DNA of 14,943 nucleotides from Acidobacteriota bacterium (lineage in GTDB: Bacteria > Acidobacteriota > Terriglobia > Terriglobales > Acidobacteriaceae): the NCBI GenBank assembly GCA_025353435.1, contig JANXQR010000184.1:1-14943 (forward strand), written 5' to 3'. The notes under the pieces were generated by a model, which ran no database searches, was not told where the DNA came from, and worked only from the letters and a program-made list of their open reading frames with translations. A program made the position numbers and the translations under genes. The number at the start of each line of letters is the position of its first letter. The first letter of the stretch is position 1. This document shows, piece by piece, positions 1 to 5,360 of the stretch.

Positions 1-82
1 GAAACACCACCTCAAAGTGAGCCCTCGCTCCCTCTGAAGCCGGCACCGCGGTGATGCGAAGGTTTCCGATTAGCTTCGCCAT
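1..82 (-). CDS. 5' end of an unidentified gene, cut by the left edge
   Basis: An open frame on the minus strand begins with ATG at 82-80 and stays open to the window edge, giving 27 visible codons. The visible protein begins MAKLIGNLRITAVPAS and continues with ARAHFEVVF. The start is well supported: an in-frame TGA lies immediately upstream, so the frame cannot be extended, and a GGAGG ribosome binding site (complement of 89-93) sits six bases before the ATG. The gene lies 104 bases downstream of the methyltransferase on the same strand and could be co-transcribed with it. I do not recognise the protein from this fragment and assign no function. Confidence 0.5.
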   Translation of the reverse strand, partial: MAKLIGNLRITAVPASEGARAHFEVVF

Positions 83-146
83 TCACTTCCTCCGTGGCCT
101 TGGAACCAATACCCGCGCATAGCCTTCTCCCCAGTTTTACATAGTT

Positions 147-159
147 CGGGGACGCCCCG
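147..159. other. Small GC-rich inverted repeat between two minus-strand genes
   Basis: CGGGG-ACG-CCCCG is a perfect 5-bp stem with a 3-base loop, 27 bases after the methyltransferase stop on the minus strand. No T-run follows it on either strand, so it is not a convincing intrinsic terminator. The rest of 83-186 shows no gene, only the GGAGG site of the next minus-strand gene. Confidence 0.25.
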
Positions 160-186
160 TTGACACGCCCTGGCAGGTTTTATAGA

Positions 187-1650
187 TCATACCCCGGCAA
201 TGAACCCCCGCTCAATTAACTTTCGAACCATCGAGATACATTCGATCAGCACTTTCTCGACCGGAGCATTGGCCTTGGCGGCAAAATCCCGAATAGCAGT
301 CTCCGCCGTACGAGTTCCATCGAGCGATATGAGGAACTCGGCCACCAGCGGCTGCACGGTTACATGGAAAGCAAAGCCGCTCGTGAGGCGCAAATTCAGC
401 GTTTCCGCTTTCCATTGAGAGTCGGAAGCGAAGCAAACCTGCTCCAGGCGAACGTGATCGGCCAGGCGCGGAGATAGAGCAAGCAACTTCTCGTCCGTGT
501 TGTTCTCTCGAAGCACGTCATGGGCAGCAAACGTGGAAAGAACCATCTCCCCCAGGTTTCCCGACGGCGTCGGGGGAACCTCCTCGATGCGCACAAAATT
601 TTGCCCAGTTCGGCGGCGCATAACGAACAGGCCATCGTGGATTGCCTCGACTTGGCGGCGGCGATAGTAACTCATGTAAAGCTCGTAATTCGCCGCATCC
701 TCGGAGGTGTCCTGCGAAGTTTCCCGAATGCGATGCTGTGCGTACTCCTCCGGATTCTGGGTGAGGCCCTTCATCACCCACGCGTCACAACCTGTACCCT
801 GAAGCCATTCCGCAACTCGCTCCTCCCACGGCTGGCCCTTGATCTGGGCCCATTCGCAGAGCATTTGCATGTAGCCGCCCTCGTTTAGATGTGCGGGGCC
901 TTCCTTCACCAGGCGACGGCAAAGGCCATCAAGGTCCATCGGATTGTCGCAGAACATGTAGTCGGTCTGCGGCGTTATGAAGAAAGGTGGGTTGGAGAGA
1001 ATCAGGTCGAAGCAGCGTCCAGCAACAGGGGCAAAGCAATCTCCCCCGAAAACCTCGATGTTGTCGATTCCGTTGAGCCGGGCATTGAATCGCGCACACT
1101 CCACCGCCCTCGGATTCAGGTCGGTGGCGACCACCGCATCGCTAAATCGAGAAGCCATGAGACTCAGGATGCCGCTACCGGTACCCAGATCGAGCGTTGC
1201 GCGGGAATGCCGCGAAACTGCAAACCGAGAGAGGAACTTGCTCGTCGGATTCGGCCAGAGCACCATCTCAGCCTGCTTGTTTTCGATCGCCGTAGGGTGA
1301 TCCGAGGCGACGAGAAAGCCATCAAAGTGCAACAGCATTGCTCGCGGAGCAAGCATTCCCGCTTCGGCGGCAAGCAAACCCGATTCGAGCAAGAGCGCAA
1401 GAAAATCGTCGGGGATCAGGCCCGCAATTTGCTGGGCGTCCTGAGCGCTTCCGATCCAGAACCAACGCAAAAGAGTGTTGAGTTGCGTTGCGGCCGATGT
1501 TCGGTCAAACAGGCGCGGACGATTGCGAAGCTGGGATGATGGAAGTTCGGCGGCCCCGAGATGTTTGCGCAGATTCGACTCTGTGTAACCGGCCTCGTCA
1601 AAGAACGCACGAAGTCGGACGGAATTTTCAGCCGACAATTGATTGAGCAT
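187..1650 (-). CDS. Class I SAM-dependent methyltransferase with NPPF motif and C-terminal PqqD-like region
   Basis: A 487-residue predicted cytoplasmic methyltransferase. The Rossmann-type SAM-binding motif I, LDLGTGSG, is at about residues 153-160, followed by an acidic strand ATDLNP at 175-180. The catalytic-type motif NPPF is at 220-223. NPPF/NPPY is typical of enzymes that methylate amide or exocyclic nitrogens, such as PrmC or RsmC/RlmG, so the substrate may be an RNA base or a protein side chain; this is inferred from the motif. The N-terminal ~110 residues form an extra helical or winged-helix-like domain, as in DUF7059-type methyltransferases. The last ~55 residues (LDGTRTAETAI onwards) resemble the PqqD-like winged-helix fold. 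The start ATG at 1650-1648 follows a GGAGGGG site four to five bases upstream. The gene diverges from the T6SS operon, and nothing links it to secretion. The enzyme class is secure; the substrate is unknown. Confidence 0.85.
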   Translation of the reverse strand: MLNQLSAENSVRLRAFFDEAGYTESNLRKHLGAAELPSSQLRNRPRLFDRTSAATQLNTLLRWFWIGSAQDAQQIAGLIPDDFLALLLESGLLAAEAGMLAPRAMLLHFDGFLVASDHPTAIENKQAEMVLWPNPTSKFLSRFAVSRHSRATLDLGTGSGILSLMASRFSDAVVATDLNPRAVECARFNARLNGIDNIEVFGGDCFAPVAGRCFDLILSNPPFFITPQTDYMFCDNPMDLDGLCRRLVKEGPAHLNEGGYMQMLCEWAQIKGQPWEERVAEWLQGTGCDAWVMKGLTQNPEEYAQHRIRETSQDTSEDAANYELYMSYYRRRQVEAIHDGLFVMRRRTGQNFVRIEEVPPTPSGNLGEMVLSTFAAHDVLRENNTDEKLLALSPRLADHVRLEQVCFASDSQWKAETLNLRLTSGFAFHVTVQPLVAEFLISLDGTRTAETAIRDFAAKANAPVEKVLIECISMVRKLIERGFIAGV

Positions 1651-1700
1651 GGCCCCTCCACCTTACCATTCAGGTATCGAGAGCCGACGCACAATTGAAA

Positions 1701-1710
1701 CAATCGATTG
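1701..1710. promoter_or_regulatory. Perfect 10-bp palindrome CAATCGATTG, possible operator
   Basis: CAATCGATTG is its own reverse complement. A shorter palindrome, CAATTG (1692-1697), lies just beside it. The site lies 51-60 bases upstream of the methyltransferase ATG, where a regulator could act on that gene's promoter. No regulator gene is nearby, and a 10-bp palindrome can arise by chance. Confidence 0.25.
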
Positions 1711-1734
1711 CCACACAAATGCAGCATCGTACTC

Positions 1735-1747
1735 GCGGCATCGCCGC
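1735..1747. promoter_or_regulatory. GC-rich inverted repeat GCGGC-ATC-GCCGC upstream of the tss promoter
   Basis: A perfect 5-bp inverted repeat with a 3-base spacer ends 16 bases upstream of the candidate -35 box at 1764. GCATCG also occurs twice here (1724-1729 and 1738-1743). The position would suit an activator or repressor site; there is no direct evidence of function. Confidence 0.2.
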
Positions 1748-1763
1748 ATGTTCGCTAATTATC

Positions 1764-1792
1764 TTGACCCTGATCTAGCCCTATGGTATGAA
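1764..1792 (+). promoter_or_regulatory. Candidate sigma70-type promoter of the T6SS operon
   Basis: TTGACC (1764-1769, five of six matches to TTGACA) and TATGAA (1787-1792, four of six matches to TATAAT) are separated by exactly 17 bases. This is the best -35/-10 pair I could find upstream of tssB. The predicted start of transcription is near 1799, giving a 5' leader of about 218 bases before tssB. Box quality and spacing are seen directly; promoter activity and sigma class are inferred. Confidence 0.5.
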
Positions 1793-1795
1793 CAA

Positions 1796-1818
1796 GAACG
1801 CACCGAATGTGCGAGTTC
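1796..1818 (+). promoter_or_regulatory. Imperfect inverted repeat at the predicted transcription start
   Basis: CGCAC (1799-1803) pairs with GTGCG (1809-1813) around a 5-base loop. GAA (1796-1798) can pair with TTC (1816-1818), leaving a 2-base bulge on the 3' side. With the candidate -10 box ending at 1792, the element covers the expected +1 region. It could be an operator in DNA, or a 5'-terminal stem-loop of the tss transcript. Confidence 0.3.
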
Positions 1819-2016
1819 AGAATGCGCCGGGCCAGCATGAGCGCGTCAGCTGCAGATTCGCCGGGCTCCCGGTTTCCAGTGTCCGGGCTTACTTCTTCAA
1901 ACAATTTTGCAGGATTCGAGTTCAGATACCATAGACCTGCTTTAATGGGAAATCTGCGCTCACTTCAGAACAATGCTCTAGTGCGTCAGAATACGATCAG
2001 GTCGAGGAAATGATTT

Positions 2017-2535
2017 ATGGCTAAGCAGAGTGCGCAGCATAAGCTTGACCGGGTGCGTCCTCCCCGGGTGCAAATTACCTATGATGTCGAAGTCGGAGGC
2101 GCAATCGAAATCAAGGAATTGCCCTTCGTCGTCGGCGTGCTCGGAGACTTCACCGGTAATCCGGAACAACCGCTCCCCAAGTTGAAGGAGCGTAAGTTTG
2201 TTGAAGTCAACCCTGACAATTTCGACACGGTTCTTGAGGGAATGAAACCGCATCTCTCCTTCTCGGTCGAAAACAAATTGAGCGACGAACCTGAAGCGGC
2301 CAATCTGAAGGTCGATTTGAAATTCCGCAAGTTTGAGGACTTCGAACCGGCGAATGTGGCCAAGCAGGTAAAGCCCCTCAAGGAGTTGCTCGATCTGCGC
2401 ACTCGGCTCTCAGACTTGCGCGGTTCACTCCAAGGAAACGACAAGCTGGAAGAGCTGCTTCTCGAAGCTGTAGGCAACACAGAAAAGCTTGACAAGCTGA
2501 AGGGTGAGCTTGGCACTGGAGGTTCCAATGCCTGA
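2017..2535 (+). CDS. tssB: T6SS contractile sheath small subunit TssB (VipA/ImpB)
   Basis: A 172-residue TssB. With TssC it forms the cytoplasmic contractile sheath that propels the Hcp tube out of the cell. Family hallmarks are PPRVQITYDVE (residues 15-25), LPFVVGVLGDF (35-45) and RKFVEVNPDNFDTVL (59-73). The C-terminal third is helical, as expected for the sheath interface. Length is normal for the family. The start is fixed by an in-frame TGA at 2011-2013, two codons upstream, and by a GAGGAAA ribosome binding site at 2004-2010, six bases before the ATG. It is the first gene of the operon, and its last eight bases overlap the start of tssC, as expected for two proteins made in equal amounts. 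Confidence 0.97.
   Translation: MAKQSAQHKLDRVRPPRVQITYDVEVGGAIEIKELPFVVGVLGDFTGNPEQPLPKLKERKFVEVNPDNFDTVLEGMKPHLSFSVENKLSDEPEAANLKVDLKFRKFEDFEPANVAKQVKPLKELLDLRTRLSDLRGSLQGNDKLEELLLEAVGNTEKLDKLKGELGTGGSNA
2518..2522 (+). promoter_or_regulatory. Ribosome binding site that decides the tssC start
   Basis: GGAGG lies inside the end of tssB, five bases before ATG 2528. It favours this start over an alternative start in the same frame at 2504, which would add eight unrelated residues. Confidence 0.75.
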
Positions 2536-4015
2536 TGCAGCCGCAAAGCAGGCAGCTTCTGCCGCGACAGTTGAGACACAGGAATCGAGTCTGCTCGACC
2601 AGATTGTCGAACAGGGCAGGTTTGGCACCGAAGTCACTGCGCGCGAGCGCGGCAAGGATTTGGTCAAGGAGTTTGTTGCCCAGGTACTTGAAGGCTCGAT
2701 GACCATCGCCAAAGATGCAGAGATGATGATCAATGCGCGCATCTCGCAGATCGATCACCTTCTCTCCCTTCAGCTGAACGAAATCATGCACCATCCTTCG
2801 TTCCAGAAACTGGAAGGATCCTGGCGTGGACTGAAGTACCTGATGGACAACAGCGAGACCGGGGTCGGTCTCAAGATCCGGGTCTTCAATGCCACCAAGA
2901 AAGAGCTCCTGCGCGACATTGAAAAGGCTCCGGAGTTCGATCAGAGTGCACTCTTCAAGAAGATCTACGAAGAAGAGTACGGGGTATTCGGCGGAGCGCC
3001 GTTCGGCGCCATCGTCGGCGACTACGAATTCGGCAAGCACCCTGAAGACATGGCGCTTTTGGAAGGCGTATCGCACATCGCCGCCCAGGCGCATGCGCCG
3101 TTTGTCAGTGCCGCCAGCTCTGATTTGTTCAACCTGGAAAGCTTCACTTCCCTTGACGCACCTCGAGACCTGGCCAAGATATTTGACAGTACGGAATATG
3201 CCAAGTGGAAGGGCTTCCGCCAGAGTGAAGATTCGCGTTATGTGGCCTTGACTCTTCCCCGTACCCTCGGAAGGCTGCCTTATGGGGCCGACACCAAGCC
3301 AATCGAAGAGTTCCGCTATGAGGAGCATGTCGACGGCACGGATCACTCCAAGTACCTTTGGATGAACGCTGCATACGCGCTCGGCTCAAAGATGACCCAG
3401 TCTTACGCCCAGTACGGCATGTGTGTGGCGATGCGTGGTGTTGAAGGAGGCGGCCTGGTTGAAGGTTTACCAACCCACAACTTCGCCACCGACGAGGGTG
3501 ATATTGCGCTCAAATGTCCAACCGAAGTGCCCATCACTGACCGTCGCGAAAAGGAATTGGCGGACCTCGGATTCGTTCCTTTGGTTCATTGCAAGGGAAC
3601 TGACTATGCCGCATTCTTCAGCGTGCAGAGTTGCCAGAAGCCGAAAGTCTACGACACCGATTCTGCGAATGCCAACGCCCGCCTATCCACCCAACTCCCC
3701 TACATCATGGCTGTTTCCCGGTTCGCCCATTACTTGAAGGCCATGATGAGGGACAAGATTGGCAGCTTCATGTCTCGCGAGGAAGCCGACCGGTTCCTCA
3801 ATCGGTGGATTACTAAGTACGTTACCCCTGACGATTCCGCCTCGCCGGCGACTAAGGCGGAACGCCCGCTTCGCGAAGCGCGCATTGACGTTACCGAAGT
3901 CCCTGGAAAGCCTGGCGTTTACCGCGCCGTCGCTTTCCTTCGTCCCCACTTCCAACTCGACGAGCTCACGGTTTCACTTCGACTCGTTGCCGACTTGCCC
4001 GCACCGGCAAAGTAA
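2528..4015 (+). CDS. tssC: T6SS contractile sheath large subunit TssC (VipB/ImpC)
   Basis: A 495-residue TssC, the large sheath subunit that interlocks with TssB. Landmarks are the HPSFQKLEGSWRGL motif (89-102), the APFGAIVGDYEF segment, the KYLWMNAAYALG segment, and the conserved C-terminal stretch VAFLRPHFQLDELTVSLRL near the end. Length matches the usual ~490-500. The N-terminal segment (about 20-54, LLDQIVEQGR then a helix) is where canonical TssC proteins carry the ClpV-binding helix; here it is only loosely similar to that motif. Start ATG 2528 is chosen for its GGAGG site. The ATG lies within the end of tssB, so the two are translationally coupled. An 87-base gap with a hairpin follows. 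Confidence 0.97.
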   Translation: MPDAAAKQAASAATVETQESSLLDQIVEQGRFGTEVTARERGKDLVKEFVAQVLEGSMTIAKDAEMMINARISQIDHLLSLQLNEIMHHPSFQKLEGSWRGLKYLMDNSETGVGLKIRVFNATKKELLRDIEKAPEFDQSALFKKIYEEEYGVFGGAPFGAIVGDYEFGKHPEDMALLEGVSHIAAQAHAPFVSAASSDLFNLESFTSLDAPRDLAKIFDSTEYAKWKGFRQSEDSRYVALTLPRTLGRLPYGADTKPIEEFRYEEHVDGTDHSKYLWMNAAYALGSKMTQSYAQYGMCVAMRGVEGGGLVEGLPTHNFATDEGDIALKCPTEVPITDRREKELADLGFVPLVHCKGTDYAAFFSVQSCQKPKVYDTDSANANARLSTQLPYIMAVSRFAHYLKAMMRDKIGSFMSREEADRFLNRWITKYVTPDDSASPATKAERPLREARIDVTEVPGKPGVYRAVAFLRPHFQLDELTVSLRLVADLPAPAK

Positions 4016-4040
4016 CCGCGGTTCCACCTCTTCAAAGCGA

Positions 4041-4058
4041 GCGGCAGTTTTCTGCCGC
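4041..4058 (+). other. Perfect GC-rich hairpin between tssC and hcp
   Basis: GCGGCAG (4041-4047) and CTGCCGC (4052-4058) form a perfect 7-bp stem closed by a TTTT loop. It starts 25 bases after the tssC stop and ends 44 bases before the hcp start. No T-run follows the stem, so it is unlikely to be a strong intrinsic terminator. It could be an mRNA processing or stabilising element that sets the hcp to tssC ratio; Hcp is usually needed in excess. That role is inferred. Confidence 0.55.
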
Positions 4059-4083
4059 CCATGATCGTACGCACCTGAATCGA

Positions 4084-4095
4084 CCTTCGAAGGAG
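4084..4095 (+). promoter_or_regulatory. hcp ribosome binding site overlapping a 10-bp palindrome
   Basis: AGGAG (4091-4095) lies seven bases before ATG 4103 and supports that start over a TTG two codons upstream in the same frame. The palindrome CCTTCGAAGG (4084-4093) overlaps the first three bases of this site, so the anti-Shine-Dalgarno half (CCTT) is adjacent. Whether it modulates hcp translation is speculative. Confidence 0.5.
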
Positions 4096-4102
4096 ATTGC
4101 AC

Positions 4103-4582
4103 ATGGCAGTCAACGCATATCTGATCATTGACGGACGCCCGGGACCAAGCACCAGCAAGGCGGACGCCATCGATATCCTCTCATTTAGTTTTGGGGCGAG
4201 CCAGACCGCTGTGATCGGTGTGGGCTCTTCCGGTAGCGAAGCGCGCGCAGGCCGCGCCAACCTTGGTGACGTCTCCATCATGAAAGTGGTGGACAAAGTC
4301 TCCCCCCTACTCTTCGACGATTGCGTAACTGGCAATTATCTGAAGAAGGTTGACATCATCTACGACAAGCCCATGGGCGATGACCAGCAGGACTATTACA
4401 AGATCCACCTGGAAGATGCCCTGATCACATCCATCCAGCACTCGGGCTCAAGCGAAAATCCGGTCGAGTCTGTTAGCTTTGCCTACAGCAAGATCAAGGT
4501 CAGCTACAATCCGGAAGAAATGGGCGCACTCAAGGGCTTCATCGACAAGGGCTTCGATGTTCTCAAGTTGAAGCCGTGGTAA
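4103..4582 (+). CDS. hcp: T6SS inner tube protein Hcp (TssD)
   Basis: A 159-residue Hcp. Hcp forms stacked hexameric rings that make the tube inside the sheath; it is secreted and can chaperone or carry small effectors. The protein opens MAVNAYLIIDGRPGPS, continues with DILSFSFGASQTA (24-36), and has a middle GDVSIMKVVDKVSPLLF region (55-71) and a C-terminal SFAYSKIKVSYNPE segment (125-138). This is the usual layout of this single-domain beta-barrel family, and the length is typical. No C-terminal effector extension is present, so this is a structural Hcp. It has its own good ribosome binding site (AGGAG, 4091-4095) and follows an 87-base gap with a hairpin, suggesting expression partly uncoupled from tssBC. 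No signal peptide is seen, as expected. Confidence 0.96.
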   Translation: MAVNAYLIIDGRPGPSTSKADAIDILSFSFGASQTAVIGVGSSGSEARAGRANLGDVSIMKVVDKVSPLLFDDCVTGNYLKKVDIIYDKPMGDDQQDYYKIHLEDALITSIQHSGSSENPVESVSFAYSKIKVSYNPEEMGALKGFIDKGFDVLKLKPW

Positions 4583-4601
4583 TCGGAAAGCAAGTAGGCA
4601 A

Positions 4602-5330
4602 ATGGCGCCAATAAACCCGAAGGAACTGTTCAAAGCGGGGAAGATCCGTGAAGCTATCGAGGGGTTGACCGCGTATTTGCGCGATCACCCCTCGGACACG
4701 GCACAACGCACTTTCCTGTTCGAACTTTTATGTTTCGCCGGCGAGTTCACGCGCGCCGAGAAGCAACTGGCTGTGCTTTCCAGCGGAAGCCCGGAGAATG
4801 AAACAGGCGCGATCGTCTATTACGCAGCGCTTCACGCTGAGCGAACCCGTCATGAGCTCTTTGAGAAACAGGATTTTCCAATAGATTCTCCCGCGTCTCC
4901 GCCGGGCGAACTGAACGGGAAGCCTTTCACCGAGATCCGCGATGCGGACTCGGACATTGGCGCGCGCTTGGAAGTCTTCGCTGCGGGAGCGTACGTGTGG
5001 CTCCCATTTGAGCATCTTGCGTCACTTGAAATGGGGCCTCCTCAGCGCCTTCGAGACACTCTTTGGTCGCCGGCACTCGTCCAGGCTGCTCCGTCGTTTA
5101 AGGGAATGGATCTCGGTGAAGTTCTCATCCCGGCGGTCTACCCGTTTTCCTGGAAGCAGCCAGATGCTCAAGTTTGGCTGGGCCGCGTGACCGAGTGGTT
5201 TGGCAACGCAGAGGGCGAGGAGTCCCCACTCGGACAGAAGATGTTTCTAGTCGACGGCGAAGAGTTTCCGTTCCTCGAGGTCCGTTCGCTCAAATTTTCA
5301 CACTCGGCCAACGAGCCCACACAGCAATGA
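4602..5330 (+). CDS. tagJ: T6SS accessory protein TagJ (ImpE/HsiE family)
   Basis: A 242-residue TagJ/ImpE protein, present in only a subset of T6SSs. In the P. aeruginosa H1 system the homologue HsiE1 binds TssB and has been linked to how ClpV meets the sheath. The N-terminal ~90 residues look like TPR-type helical repeats (KAGKIREAIEGLTAYLRDHP, 11-30, and CAGEF-like FAGEFTRAEKQL, 45-56). The conserved ImpE core follows: EIRDADSDIGARLEVF (111-126), YVWLPFEHLASLEM (131-144), and RLRDTLWSPALV (149-160). It is slightly shorter than many relatives. The ribosome binding site is weak (AGTAGG, about six bases before ATG 4602). It lies 19 bases after hcp, as hsiE1 follows hcp1 in the H1 cluster. TssB at the start of this operon is the expected partner. 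Confidence 0.92.
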   Translation: MAPINPKELFKAGKIREAIEGLTAYLRDHPSDTAQRTFLFELLCFAGEFTRAEKQLAVLSSGSPENETGAIVYYAALHAERTRHELFEKQDFPIDSPASPPGELNGKPFTEIRDADSDIGARLEVFAAGAYVWLPFEHLASLEMGPPQRLRDTLWSPALVQAAPSFKGMDLGEVLIPAVYPFSWKQPDAQVWLGRVTEWFGNAEGEESPLGQKMFLVDGEEFPFLEVRSLKFSHSANEPTQQ

Positions 5331-5360
5331 AAATGAACTGCACGTCAGGGACCGGTCGAC

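Larger units (their letters stand above)
1651..2016. other. Divergent intergenic region between the methyltransferase and tssB
   Basis: These 366 bases hold no convincing gene. They contain a palindrome (1701-1710), a GC-rich inverted repeat (1735-1747), a candidate promoter for the T6SS operon (1764-1792), an imperfect inverted repeat at the predicted start of transcription (1796-1818), a CCGGGCT repeat (1861-1867 and 1883-1889), and a 10-base direct repeat CGAGTTCAGA (1812-1821 and 1917-1926). I searched for a sigma54 pair (GG and GC ten bases apart in context) upstream of tssB and did not find a good one. Confidence 0.7.

Noticed and set aside
889..1539. 216-codon + strand open frame opposite the methyltransferase
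   Set aside because: The opposite strand encodes clear SAM-binding and NPPF motifs; this frame has low-complexity composition typical of antisense frames.
1840..2016. Possible sigma54 promoter upstream of tssB
   Set aside because: A TTGCA-like word exists near 1907 but no GG element sits at the required distance upstream.
2010..2024. Four-codon frame (ATG ATT TAT GGC TAA) overlapping the tssB start
   Set aside because: The GAGG site is only two bases from this ATG, too close for efficient use, and such tiny frames are common by chance.
2378..3346. 322-codon minus-strand open frame
   Set aside because: It lies antisense to tssB and tssC, whose protein motifs are unmistakable; it is a shadow of codon bias.
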